Positions 24,928 to 37,222 of a stretch of 64,000 bases of DNA are shown one piece after another. The stretch lies in NCBI GenBank assembly GCA_016808115.1, contig JAEQBH010006404.1, positions 176,542 through 240,541 on the forward strand, in the 5' to 3' direction. Under the pieces are notes generated by a model, which worked only from the letters and a program-made list of their open reading frames with translations, did no database searches and had not been told where the DNA came from. This DNA is from Tetrastigma voinierianum (Eukaryota > Streptophyta > Magnoliopsida > Vitales > Vitaceae). The position numbers and the translations under genes are program-made. The first letter of the stretch is position 1; every line of letters starts with the position of its first letter.

Positions 24928-25338
24928 ATGGTGGATGAGGAGAGGGAGGAGAAGGAAAAGAAGGAAGATTTAAGCAATGTGGAGGAATATTGTAGGCTAC
25001 TGGCGCCGAGCAATCAAAGCCTGCAGGTTCTTGAGAGGAGGAAGATCAGGAGGAAGATTAGGCGTGAGAATGGAGCTCAAATTGGGGTGGTTTTGCCCAA
25101 AGATCAAATCCCAGCCAGCTTCTCGCCCCTCGGAGATGAGTTGATCTCAGTATCGCTGCCGTTTATTGCCGAACGAAATAATTTTTCCCAGAAAAATGAA
25201 AAGAAACCCCCAGCCAAAATTACTATAAATCTCAAAGGTTTCACAACCCTTTTTAATGAATTGATATATGATGATTATTTGAATGCCGATTTCGCTTCAA
25301 GATATCTTAGGATGATGAAAGAACTATATTTTTCATGA
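24928..25338 (+). CDS. hypothetical protein, 136 aa, unrecognised
   Basis: ATG at 24,928. The frame runs 136 codons to a TGA at 25,336-25,338. It begins with a very acidic/basic, charged stretch (VDEEREEKEKKEDLSNVEEY), followed by a basic segment (RRKIRRKIRREN, about residues 40-50) and a more ordinary tail. Base composition is higher in GC than the neighbourhood, and the preceding 300 bases (24,595-24,925) are also GC-rich, so this may be the second part of a larger gene or a divergently transcribed first exon opposite METE. I recognise no family. A chance frame is possible. Confidence 0.3.
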   Translation: MVDEEREEKEKKEDLSNVEEYCRLLAPSNQSLQVLERRKIRRKIRRENGAQIGVVLPKDQIPASFSPLGDELISVSLPFIAERNNFSQKNEKKPPAKITINLKGFTTLFNELIYDDYLNADFASRYLRMMKELYFS

Positions 25339-25419
25339 ATGTGCACTATTTAGAAGAGGAAACGATACTAAATTCTGTTTGGGGAGCAAGGAAGAATGAA
25401 ATGGCACAAAAGAAAATGT

Positions 25420-25950
25420 GAATTCACTAAAGTCAATGCCATGTCTTTCTCTTTGAACTTCACATCAACTCGATTCAGATAGCTAATGATCTAATTAAAC
25501 GCGTTTATGTGTTGATCTAATGTTTACCCTTCGCTATCTTTGAACCATGGGCAACTTCTTCTAAGAAGTAACTTTGTTCGTTAATGACTTTGATATGTAT
25601 CGACTCTCAAACTTCAACTTCAAATTCATGAGGAGATTCTCATCCATGACATGGTACATCACCTCTACTCCGCCAAGCATATCCCCGTGATTAACTCACA
25701 CACTTCGCTTCGAAACCTTCCAATTGTGGGTATCTATTCCCTTCCTTCAGCTTGTTTCCACTCAACGCCTTCACCAAACCCTGTCGCACCAACACATCCT
25801 TAACCCTCCTTTTCCACAATCCGAAGTTCTCAGATCCATCAAACTTCACAATGTTAAAGGAGATCGTAGGTCACAGAGCTCACGGCTCCGCTTTTGTGAA
25901 TTCATGCAATGGTGAAAAGAATTGGAGAAAAGAAACAAGAAGAATATATA
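25420..25950 (-). mobile_element. Ty1-copia gag remnant
   Basis: On the minus strand, at about 25,730-25,835, one reads VKFDGSENFGLWKRRVKDVL, and at about 25,550-25,600 YISKSLTNK. Both are hallmarks of the copia gag (UBN2-type) polyprotein, the retrotransposon capsid region. The frame is broken by stops and indels, and nothing of protease, integrase or reverse transcriptase is seen. No long terminal repeats are recognised, so this is an old fragment. Confidence 0.7.
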
Positions 25951-26027
25951 AATTTTAATGCAGATTCAACAGTTGGTGCGACATCCACCTGGAACGACAG
26001 CCAACTTTTCACTATCACCAAATAGGG

Positions 26028-27395
26028 TTACATAGCCTCAATATGAGCCACATGCCACAACATTAGGAATCATGTTTAGAGACTTTAAGATGATGGTCTA
26101 AAGGAAAAGCACAAAGGGCAGGACAAAATTTGAGGTAATAGGTGGAATTTGAGGTGTTCATTTAACAAAGATCATAGCATTTTGAAACAACAGCCTTGAT
26201 CGATTAAACATAAAATTGTACAACACTGAAAGGTACAACAAAGACAATGATAAGAAAAAGAAATTATTTTTGTTTGCGATGAAAGTTGTAGAAAAAGCCA
26301 CCTTCTAACAATCAATTAAGGGTTACGATCGCAATGCTTTGGGAGTCTTTTTTAATAATATCTATTCTTTTTAATGACCTATTAATAGTGCCTAATTTTA
26401 ACTATCATTATTTCATTTATTATTTACTCTTAGTAATGTCTATTTCTACATGTCATTATTATTCCATCATGAACTTATTTTCTATACTCACCCAATTTTT
26501 TTTTTCTCAATACGCCATGCATCATATTGTTTAGAAGATAACAACGTAACTCGACTGTGAGATAAGGGGATATTTGGAAGACTCCTATACATATAAGAAG
26601 AAGCAAGGTAAGCACATAAAGTTTAACAAATTAATAATACAGTAAGAAACAAATTTATTAGAATCGATATAGTCCAAAACGCCGAAAGAGTCCCTTAAAT
26701 AGCTAAAGTGACATCCTTTGTCACAAAATAATTAGGGTCAAGTGAAGAAACCTACCGACATGAATATTCCATGGATGTGGAAGATGATGACCGAAACTCT
26801 TGAATGTTGATGATTTTTCTTCATAGATGCGTATAAAGAACTTCATAAATCTATTATGATGCAATGAATCCAAAGTTGAAATCTGGAAACAATGAATAAT
26901 AGAGAAATATTCCTTCATCATCTGTTAAAACAAAAATCTGCAAAATAAATAGAAAAATATACCGGTACTTTTTTTCTTCAACGAATAAAATGGAAATAAG
27001 TCAATAAAAAACAAAGGGAATTTAGATCAAGAAAATAAACATAAATGATCACCAATTCCTTTAATAAAGCTTACAGGAGCTGGCGGGATACGTATAACAT
27101 CTAACGCGCATGTCTTCAAGAAAATAAAAAGTTATAATAGATTTTTTTAGGGCAAGATGACTTATTAAAAGGGTCATTTGACTTGATAAGAGGTCCATTT
27201 AAAAGATTGAAGTCTTGAACTTGATAAGGGTCATTTAAAAGTTATAAAAACTGTATAGTCATAGATCCCATAGTAAACTCAAGGCCATCAATCATATCGG
27301 GCCTTGAACTCGCTTTAAATATATAAAGATTGAAGTCGAATAAATATTCAACTAAAAGAAAAAAAATGACAAACAACTCAATCTTATCAATTTTT
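26028..27395. repeat. 3' flank of CNL copy III, shared with copy IV
   Basis: 26,028-26,505 matches 35,930-36,345, and 26,505-27,395 matches the CNL 3' flanks of copies II, IV and V. No gene is recognised. The common piece starts with 'gttacatagcctcaatatg'. Confidence 0.7.
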
Positions 27396-29752
27396 GTGGT
27401 CATCTTTAGGCTCGTGACCGGCTTTCACATCAAGATCTATCTCTATGGAAAAGACATTGGGGACATGTTCAACTATGTGATAGTTTGGCCATCCTTGTGG
27501 TGTAGTATATCAGAGGCGAATTCTATTAGCATGCCAAAAAAATCAATCCTTGTCAGGGTTTTGAGCAGGCGAATCCCAGAAGGCACCTCCATTTGTGGGC
27601 AAGTACCAATTTCAAGATGCTCGAGAACAAGCAGTGCTCCTTCATGTATATTCAGAGTTTTCAATCCCTTCATGTTATAGAGACATAATATTTTCAATTT
27701 CTGAAACCCTAATTCTGTAAAACAAAAGCATTCACCGCCATATGCATTGCTGAGAACAAGCTCCAATAGATTAGGGAGAGCTTGGAGGACTTAATTATAT
27801 GACAATTAACTGAATTTGCTAAAACTACACGAGCTAGATTTTGAAGTACGGGAAGCCAGTTCGGGAGCCTGCTTAAGCCTCCTTGCAGATAAAGATTTCT
27901 AAGATATTTGGGTGGATCTGATATAGTTTGTAAGTTGAGAATACCATCATCCTTTGAAAATATGACTAATGATTCAAGGTACTTCATATTTGAAATGGAG
28001 GCACACATACTTGGCCCGTCTTCTTCCATAAGGTTTACAATGCCTAGTCTTCTCAACTGCCTTAGCTTTCCCCAAACAGACTGGGGCCCCTCCCATTATT
28101 TGCCCGCACAAAACACAGCCAGCCGCAAGTCTAGCATAATGCCAATCTCTCTCTCCTATGTGTACTCCTCTATGAGTCAGGATCTCACCTTCATGATTGA
28201 GTTGATAAGAATAGGGCTATACCAACTTTTTAAGATTCGTGATTCAATCGAAGCGATCTGTAGATGAATGCTTGAGATCCAAAGTTTGTAGGTTTCTGAA
28301 GCATCGATGGACTTTGAAGCATCTTTACTTTGGTCTCCTCAAAACTTATGTACCAAGTGAATAGATTTCCCAAATCTTCGAACGCTATGCAGGAGCATCT
28401 TCAAAATCCAATACTTTCAAAGCTTAAAAGTTGGTAAAGGATATACCGCCGTATATGGGTCAGATTGATGTCAAAAAGAAAAGTGAGCTGACTGTATGCT
28501 TTATTAATAGTCTCCACAAGAATAGTATTTGGTCCTTTTAACCGACCAAGATCGAATTTTCCATTGAAGCCGAAATCTTCGTCCCCCAAAACATGACAAA
28601 GTCAACTCCTCAGCCTTTTGAGGATAATTCACGCATCAAGTCATGGACTTTGCATCTTCTGATTCTTCCTCTATCATCCACTGGAAAATTGAACCAAGCC
28701 GTGAATCAACCTGCTATCTGGGCATATTCTTCCGACCTTCGCTCCAATGGCAATCCCTTTTTCCCCTTCACAAATCCCCAGCTATCCACAAGCGGATGAG
28801 TTTTGCACAATTGATCGAATATCCTCGGAAAACGGCACAGTACAAGAAACAAGGCTTGAGGTAGTGAGGTGTCATTGTAACTGAGGAGAGAATCTTAGTG
28901 ATAATTTTTAGATGGGGGATTAGTTTCACTGGGAGCCAAGACTGTCAGGTTAAATTTCTGCCATTCTAACTCATTCCTTCATGGTCGATGTGCTACCGCC
29001 TAATTGCCACAATTGCAAGCGGCAATCCTGGCGATCTTTTAACAATATCAATGGAAATTTTCTTTAATTCTTGAAGGACAGCAAGAACCCTGAAAATGCT
29101 TTTTACAGAAGAGTTCTACGAACTAGGGGGTAGAGGTTGAAGATTGTGGAACATGATGAAACTGAGATTCTCTGGGTTAGCACAAACCTTACTTCAACGT
29201 TTTAGTTGTAATCACTACCTCAAGCTGCCCTTCTGTTTTCGGTAAAACGTATTTAATAAATCCCCAAAATTCTAACCAGACATCATCAAAACAATGGCGT
29301 ACCTTTTATTCTCCAAATACTACTTCTTCAGTAGACCAATAAGAGATATCTCGTCCATTGCATCCATGCCTCAGGAATTGGCCCTTCATTGCTTCATAGA
29401 ATTTCTCGACTGTTCTGAAGTACCATTTCCATCTTGAAGATCTGAGAGACACAGTGATCCAAGCACGAAACAAAGTGTTCTCTGACCTTTTGTCGTCATA
29501 AACCTTCTTGGCAAGAGTCGTCTTGCAAGGTCTTCATTCCCACAACCGAAATCACAGTTCGTTCTGCTGCTCCCTCTACCAGCCAGTTTATCAATTCACC
29601 CTTGGGAGATTCAATACCCACAATTTCGGACCCAAGTTTGCGAAATGATGTATGTATGTATTCATCGACAAGATAATAAGCAGTCTCCCTTAGCTCTTGG
29701 ACCCAAGTTTTAAGGCCATGGCTGATGTCTTCGGCCTTAGCGACTAGTCAAA
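27396..29752 (-). pseudogene. CNL resistance gene, copy III, heavily decayed
   Basis: Collinear with copy II on the minus strand. LRR pieces are readable at 27,473-27,766 and 27,709-28,056 (ISNMKYLESLVIFSKDDG, LPNWLPVLQNL). The MHD-like region is near 28,600-28,670, ARC at 28,780-29,050, kinase-2 near 29,280-29,300 and P-loop near 29,510-29,545. Frames change every 50-300 bases because of short indels. The CC domain is reduced to a short piece (29,640-29,745), and the 5' end has the same truncated junction as copies I and V. No functional product is possible as written. Confidence 0.8.
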
Positions 29753-30487
29753 TTACAGAAGAAGAAAACACGATTCTGTATGTTTAACCTTTCTACCATA
29801 GCAACAAAAATCATTTTTCGTAGAAATCTGATATTCCTTTCAAAAGAACAAAAAATCAACACCCTTACCAGGATCCACTAGCTTTCTAACCCTAGGTAAT
29901 AGGTAGTGCCGCGATTGTGAGTGAAAATGTTAAGAACTTGCAACCCAAACAGTCGGGGAAGCCGGCGATGGAAGACGGTCGGTCGGGGAAGCCGGTGGAA
30001 GACGATCGGTCGGGGAAGTCGGTGGAAGACGATCGGGGAAGCCACCGCTAATTTCATGTGGCTGGAAGTTGAGGGCGGAATCAGCAAAGGACTGGTTGAA
30101 TTGGCTAATAAACGAGGGAATTTGGTTTAATTATAATATTTATATAAGTTAGATTTAATTTAAAGAAATATTTTAATTTTCATCTTCAATTTTATATACA
30201 AAATTAATTTAGTTAATTATAATTATAAATAAAAATTAATCTAATTATAGTATTTTAATAAAAAATTTAAAGAAAACTTATCTTAAATTAAAAAAAATCA
30301 CTTTATTTAAATTAATTTAAAGATATATTTGAAGATAAAGTTGAAAATACTTTTTTCATCAATATTTAACTTAACATAAATTATTATCTTTAATAGTCAA
30401 CTACTGAAATAATTTATATTTTAAGAAATTCGCTTAAAAGCGGATAAAAAATAAAGCTTATTCAGAAACTAATATTTTCAAAAGAAC
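29753..30487. repeat. shared 5' flank of truncated CNL copies, site 2, with minisatellite
   Basis: Matches 4,600-5,425, 50,230-50,945 and (from 58,955) 58,955-59,580. Minisatellite units are at 29,952-29,981, 29,982-30,008 and 30,009-30,035, plus a partial. The rest is AT-rich. The minus strand stays open for about 70 codons across the minisatellite as a repeated Phe-His-Arg-Leu-Pro-Arg peptide. No gene is recognised. Confidence 0.75.
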
Positions 30488-31264
30488 CATGAAAATGATT
30501 TATTCAGACAAAAATGCCCTAAGCAAATAAACTCTCTATCATGGATAATAAAATGCCTATGTCATTTTTGCCTAATCCCCTATTTATAACCAAATACCTA
30601 GCTTTAATTTTTATCCGAAAGTATTTTTTTGCTGTGGTTCGCCACAAAAGTTCGCCCTCATACGAAAACGAAAGTAACCGTTAAATAACGATTTATTTAT
30701 TGGAGATATGTTTTCTAAGATCAAATTTTAATTTACACGAATCTTAACAGATAAAATCATCATGTAACGGAGTAAACGATGAACAACTTATTGAGCTTAG
30801 GTTCTTGCAGGCTGAGGACAAAATGGGGGTACCCATCGAGTGCACTATGGTTCTGCAAGGGTCTAATCCGTCGGTCTGCTTAAGCGCCATGGGACGCTTC
30901 AATTGTGTCCATATAGTGGCTTAGCATGGGTGAAAAAAAGGCTCGCAAAGAAGGTTTATCATCATGGTGGTGTTAGGGTCATTTTGATTGTTAATGGCAT
31001 CGAGCCTATCTCAACACCAAATAATCATAATCAAGCAGTACAAATACTAATCAAATTGATGCCTCATTCTCCATATCAGAGGAAAAAAATTTAAGAAGAT
31101 GAGTGATGATGAAGTAGTGGAGAGGGTTTATCAAATACAAGAGGAAAAAAGTGGTGGCCTCACATAGCCTTCTTGTACTAACCAAACTGTTCAACTGAAG
31201 ATGAGAGTTGGGAGATTCTCCAGATTTGGGAATATGGAGAATGAGACATATGTTTAACTGGGGC

Positions 31265-31593
31265 ATGAAGTCAGCTGTAGGAGGTTTGAGACCAATTCGA
31301 TTTTGGTTTTGGTCCTTTGCTGTGTTCATGGAACAAACATCAGTGCTAGGAGTATCAAATTGGGGGAAGGAGAGAGAGGTTGGGATAAAATTGAATTTTT
31401 AAAAAAAAAATTTAAAAATTTTGGAGCTAAATTAGATAATAATCGCAGACCAGTAGAATATAGGACCCCTGAACATAAGATTATTCATAGTTAAATATTA
31501 TATGAAACTAATTAAAGAAGACCGAATAAACTATAAATTATTCCTATCAATTACCCCTAATAATAATAATAATAATAATAATCTTCTAATCTT
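31265..31593. repeat. direct repeat, left member
   Basis: About 330 bp starting 'atgaagtcagctgtagg'. It recurs at 33,015-33,330 in the same direction, 1.75 kb away. The ends are not TG...CA, so a retrotransposon LTR is not supported. It ends in an AAT microsatellite (about 31,558-31,582). Confidence 0.7.
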
Positions 31594-32386
31594 TTTTTTG
31601 TGTACCCTCACCATCCTCAGTTCTTCCTTGTTGGGATATCCTATTCCTATGGTATATATTGAACATGGGCTTCAAACATCTCGATGTGGGCCGTCACTGA
31701 CAAAGTTTTTTGTCACGACCCCATGCTCTTTTCTACAAGTTGGGCCTCAAGTCAACAAGTCAATGTGGTTCATGTTTTTCCCATTCGAATCTTCTCCCCT
31801 CCTTTAGTCACTTTGTGTAGGCTTACTGATTTAATTTAATGTTAAATTAAATTTTATAGAATTTGTACAAAATAAAAACAAACACTTTTTTTTTTTTAAT
31901 TCAGTAAACTTTTTTTATTTTATTTTAAGATTACTTTTTAAAACATCTTGGTTTTAAGAAACAACCAAAAAAATATTATCAATTTTGTTTTTTATCTTAA
32001 AACAATTCCTAGAGAACACTAAGGCCTTTAGTATCTCTTCTTTCTTACGTTTATTTATTTGTTTTAGCTTACAGGCTAATTTGACTATTTTTTATAAGAG
32101 TTTGTCACTTAATTCATTTATTTTTGGGAAATCAAGTCTAATTATGTAGAACACTCAACTAGCTCAAAAAGACAGTGATAGTAAGGGCAGAGCGCTCTCG
32201 AAAGAGCCCCAAAGTGGTACGCTACTATATTAACCAGTGTTTAAATGTAAAAAAATCATTTGCTTTTGATGTTTTTTCTTAATTAATTTAATTTTGTTTC
32301 AAGATTCCTAATTAAAATAGAAAATATTATGTAGGGAAGATTTTAACAATATATTTTAAACAAGAAATTTGTTATAAATATGTTGA

Positions 32387-32647
32387 ATGGGTGAAATATC
32401 ATGGAAATTAGATATGGTGCTTATGGATCGGGATACGCTGGCCAACCCTTACTTCCATCTGTCTAAACTGCATCGACTGAAGACACTACAAAACTTGAGA
32501 ACGTTTTGGATCGAACCTTACATTATCTATACATTTTCTGAATTCAAAATGTCTAGCTTCATCAGATCTCCTATTGAGAAAACCCTACAGGCTGCAACAA
32601 TGTGCAAAACTAAGGACATATATATTGGAACTGTGGAATTGTCTTAA
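32387..32647 (+). other. short ORF conserved in both block-3 copies
   Basis: The 86-codon frame and the frame at 61,853-62,191 share a core of about 55 residues with few changes (EPYIIYTFSEFKMSSFIRSP, then MCKTKDIYIG). Over about 160 bases the two copies differ only by substitutions, with no indel, although the rest of the block is full of indels. This hints at a coding exon, but neither end is conserved and I recognise no domain. Confidence 0.25.
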
Positions 32648-32756
32648 GTGTGTGTGTTCGTAAAGGATGATCGTACATGCACCCACCAATTTTGCCTAAC
32701 GCAGGTGGAAGTGAAAACTCACAATAGAATAACAATAAGGAAATGTATTTCCCTTG

Positions 32757-32870
32757 AGGCCTGGTTTAATGGTTAAGGGTTGGGATGGGTATAGCAAGGG
32801 ATCGGGTTCAAAGTCCCATCCAAACGAGGACAAAGAATGAAAAGATATTTACCTAGAAAAAAAATGGGAA
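32757..32870 (+). mobile_element. tRNA-derived SINE-like element
   Basis: It shows an A-box-like TGGTTTAATGG at about 32,763 and a B-box-like GGGTTCAAAGTCC at about 32,806, spaced as in a Pol III promoter. It is followed by non-tRNA sequence. The block-3 duplicate has a degraded version at 62,212-62,320. It cannot fold as a real tRNA. Confidence 0.45.
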
Positions 32871-33014
32871 ATTTGTCCATGTTCCACCATATTCATGCAT
32901 CAAAGATAGGAGACATGAATTGAACCACAATATGCCTATTCGTGAATCTATGTACAATATAGCAATTTAGCAAGTGAGAGGAAAAAAAAGAATCGAATTT
33001 GATGGCATAAAGAA

Positions 33015-33330
33015 TATGAAGTCAGCTGTAGGAGGTTTGAGACCAATTCGGTTTTGGTTTTGGTCCTTTGCTGTGTTCATAGAACAAACACCAGTGCCAG
33101 GAGTATCAAATTGGGGGAAGGAGAGAGAGGTTGGGATAAAATTGAATTTTTTTAAAAAACTTAAAAATTTGAGCCAATTAGATAATATAGCGTGATCAAT
33201 GTAATATAGGACCTCAAACATAAGATTATCCATAATTAAACAGTATATGAGACTAATTAAAGAAGACCGATCAAACTATGAATTATTCATATCAATTACC
33301 CCTAATAATAATAATAATCTTCTAATCTTC
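33015..33330. repeat. direct repeat, right member
   Basis: Partner of 31,265-31,593 (see there); it ends in a shorter AAT run. Confidence 0.7.
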
Positions 33331-34436
33331 TTTTCCAAGTAATTAACGTTGTTGCCCCTTCGAGCTACCTTGTTTTCTAGATTAATATATATATTTTTTA
33401 GAAAAAAAGCTAACGAAATTGAATAAAGAATAAGATTATAAAATTTTGTTCATTTAATTATTGTTTATTTATTTTTATTTTTGTGAATGGTGAATTTTTT
33501 TTATATATATTCATTTTATATTATAATATTGTAGTATTCTCGAGGTTGGTCTCTTTTCTATGTCCGGTCAAACCCTTAACCACTAAGTTAAACGTATCAA
33601 TGGTGAATTAAATAGTAAAAAATTCTGAACACATAATAATAATAACAACAACAACTTAAAACTAACTCATTATAGTTTATTATAAATTTAATATTTTCAT
33701 AATCTTATTATAATCAATGTTTTTCTAAATATTGTTTGGACAGATAATTATTTTACTACAAGTTTTATTATGAAATTTAAGAAATTAATCTTATTCTTTA
33801 ATTAAAATTTCAATGACTTATGATGTAATGTTATTTTACAAAAAGGAAATGATTTAAAAACGATATAAAGTCAAGGCTTTATCCGCCTAACTTCAGGATT
33901 TTTGTTTTGAAGATACAAGATCCATTAACATCTAATTATTAAAAATACACTTTATTGCTCAGAAAAACTGCGTAATGAAAAATATTGGGGACACTTATTC
34001 TCTCTTTATGTCAAAGATAGGTTGTATAGCTTTATAACCAATGATAGATTTTGGCCTGAGCATATTTGTCTTGATCGCTTGCGTATAACATCAAATTCTT
34101 ACATTGTTAAACCTCAAAGCGCAGCTTGGATTCGACTGTTTCACTAAAAACTTCTTGTCGAAATATGAATAACTATAAAATTAGGAATATATCTTATTGC
34201 CACAACACAAATATTCTAACCTTCATCATGTAGAGTTTTTGGTTTTTAAATCTCAAATCTTTTTAATGTTTTTCTAGGAGAGAATTACTTTAAAAGTGGA
34301 AGAAATATCACGAGAAAACTGCCTTCTCGCTTTAAGACAAGATGATATTCCAAGCACTTTCCAACAAGAATTGATCAAACTACTAAAGTATGCCTTTGAC
34401 GTGGAGACAGTATTTTGCATCCCACAAAGTATGCCT

Positions 34437-35929
34437 TTTGATTGGGTCGGGTCAGCCCCGTCTCCGGGTTAAAGCCGGCTGTCAGTTCAGAATCATTTCA
34501 TTTTTTAATTAAAAAATCAGAATGTGACAAGAAATCTTTGAATTTTTTCGGGTAAATTATGACTTCAAACGTAATATTTCAGTTGTTGATGGACTATTTA
34601 AGTTGAGGTGTTATTCCAAGAATGTTGCTCTTAGGAATACTTTCAGGCAGTCCCAGGGTGTATGAGAATTGAGAAGAAGGTAGAGCTACTCTTGAATAGG
34701 AACAAGCTATTGAAAATGATTGACTTCAAGGGGTTTTAATCTGATGGTGGAGAGGGTGGAAGCAGATTCATCGCTACTTCTCCAACTCAAACCGTGGAAA
34801 AGGGATGAAAATCTAGAGACAATATGTATTTTTTTATCTGAAATTATGAAACATTTCAATTTAATATTTCCAGAGGCTTTGTCGCTGAGGCCTGTCTACT
34901 GAAAATTTTTTGTGTTTCTTTGCTGGCTGTGCAGTAATTTTTAGTGTCCTCATTCTGATCATCCATACCGGGGATCTCTATATTACCGGGAATTTGGGCA
35001 AGAAAGAACGCAATACATGCAAAACATGGTCCCTCTCTATAGGTGAAAATCCATTCCCTGTTTATTCTCTGATCACCACCTTTTTGCTTTCTTAATCCCA
35101 TTTTATGTCTTAAAGCAAGTTCCTCGCACTATATAAATATGGTTTCCTCCTAATCTTGTAGACGCGTGTTAAAGCCATAAGAACCTTTTGGGCCCAAAAA
35201 ACAATATCTATATAATTGAGTGTAGGTTGTTACAAATGGTATCCAAGCTATAGGTTTGACACATTGGATTAAGAAAACCAATCCCACTACCTTTAATTTT
35301 TTGTCATATGATAGGTGTGATTTCCTAATATTTTTCCAATGACTATTGATTAAGGAAGGAACACAGTTAGGTTATCGCAAGTTTTCTTCCTCGCTATGGA
35401 CTTTCGCATTAGAACAAGCCGTGCTCTCAAACCTGACTTAGAAATGGACCCCAAAACAAAGTCCTACCATGCGATTACTGAACTTTTCCCTCTAGCTTTA
35501 CTAGTGGTAAGATAATTCTTTTATCTCAAACATATCTAAATGCTAAAGCAATCCAACGATTGCATAAAGAAATATTATAAATCTCCCAAAAACAGTATAA
35601 ACCTTTTATATACCTTTCTAAAGATTTTTCTTCTACTCCTAATCACACACATGCTTCAAACCGAAGAGGGAAATGTAAATACTTACTTGGGGTGTATGTT
35701 TCCTCGCTTGGAAACCCCTTTTGAAACCCTACTTCACCTATCCTCTCCTTGAATGAAAAGTGAAGAATGTTAGGATTATATAAGAAACTTTTGTTGTTTC
35801 TTTTTAGCAAAACATTTCTATTTTTTTGTTAAAAACTCATTCCAACTTTGAAAATTTGCATTTTAGTCTTTCTTATTTTGGAAATTTTGTTCGTTTTTTT
35901 TTTTTAATTTAGGGGTATTACAGTTACAT
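34437..35929. other. unique spacer with LTR-type remnants
   Basis: No gene is recognised. At about 35,225-35,245 the plus strand reads GTTGTTACA followed by AATGGTATCCAAGC, which looks like an LTR 3' end followed by a Met-tRNA primer site. 35,760-35,929 ends in GGGGTATTACA exactly where the CNL flank similarity resumes, as the end of an inserted LTR would. Both are degraded and no retrotransposon proteins are seen. Confidence 0.35.
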
Positions 35930-37222
35930 AGCCTCAATATGAGCCATATGTCACAACATTAGGAATCATGTTTAGAGACATTAAGATCTGAGGTAATAGG
36001 TGAATTGAGGTGTTCATTTAACAAAGATCATATTTGAAACAAATAGGCCTTGATTGATTATACATAAATTGTGCCAACACTTAAGAACAAAAGACAATGA
36101 TAAGGAAATTTTGTTTGTGATGGAAAGTTGTAGAAAAAGTCATCTTTCTAACAATCATCAATTAAGGGTTTATTTACTACCGATTTGAAGTATTTTTTAA
36201 TAATATCTATTCTTTTAATGATCTTTTTGTATTAATAGTGCCTAATTTTTAACTATCATTATTTCATTTATTATTTACTCTTATTAATGTCTATTTCTAC
36301 ATGTCATTATTATTCATTGATGAACTATTTTTAGACTCACCCAATTTTTTTTTCTCAATACGTTTTCACTAAGATAATACATGCATCATATTGTTGAGAA
36401 GATAACAACAGAACCCGATCACTTTATTAAGGGATATTTGGAAGACTCCTATACATATAAGAAATAGCTAGCATGCACAAAAAGTCAAACAAATTTAATA
36501 ATAAAGAAGAAACAAATTCTATCAGAATCAGATATATTCCAAAAAGCTGAAAGAGTCCTAAAATAGCTAAAGTGACATCCTTTGTCACAAAACACCAGGG
36601 TCGTTGAAGAACTCCAAATGGATATGAATATCTATGGTGCGGAAGATGATGACCGAGACTCTTGAATGTTGATTTTTCTTCATAGATGCGTATAAAGAAT
36701 TTCTTCATAAATCTATCATGATGCAATGAATCCAAAGTTCAAATCTGGAAACAATGAAGAATAGAAAATATTCTCTTCATCATCCGGTTAAAACAAAAAA
36801 TTTGCAAAATAAATAGAAAAGATAATCGTCCTTTTTTCCTTCCTTCAACGACAAAATGGAAATATGTCAATAAAAAAAAAGTGGAAATTTAGATCAAGAA
36901 ACAAACATAAATGATCACCAATTTCTTTTAATAGAAGCTTGCTAGAGTCAAGGGATACGATAACACCAACGTGCATGTCTTCAAGAATTTTTGGGAAGGG
37001 TCATTTGACTTGATAAGATGTCCATTTAAAAGATTGAAGTCTTGAACTTGCTGAGGCTCATTTAAAAGTTATAAAAATCGACTGAGAGTAGTCATAGATC
37101 CTATAGTAACTCAAGGTCATCAATCATATCAGTCTTGAACCTAAGCTACATATATAAAGATTGAAGTCGAATAAATATTCAACTAAAAGAAAAACGACAA
37201 CAACTCAACTTATTGAATTTTT
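35930..37222. repeat. 3' flank of CNL copy IV, shared with copy III
   Basis: Collinear with 26,028-27,395. The part from 36,345 is also shared with copies II and V. No gene seen. Confidence 0.7.

Larger units (their letters stand above)
30420..34436. repeat. segmental duplication block 3, copy A
   Basis: Collinear with 59,520-64,000, where the window ends, so the true end of the duplication is not seen. It contains an island near 30,780-31,080, two internal direct repeats (31,265-31,593 and 33,015-33,330), a conserved short ORF at about 32,387-32,647 and a SINE-like piece at 32,757-32,870. No recognised protein-coding gene. Confidence 0.8.

Noticed and set aside
32757..32870. Possible tRNA gene
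   Set aside because: A- and B-box-like motifs are present but no cloverleaf stems can be formed; treated as a SINE.
31265..33330. A retrotransposon bounded by 330-bp LTRs
   Set aside because: The repeats lack TG...CA ends, no primer site or polypurine tract abuts them, and no target duplication was seen.
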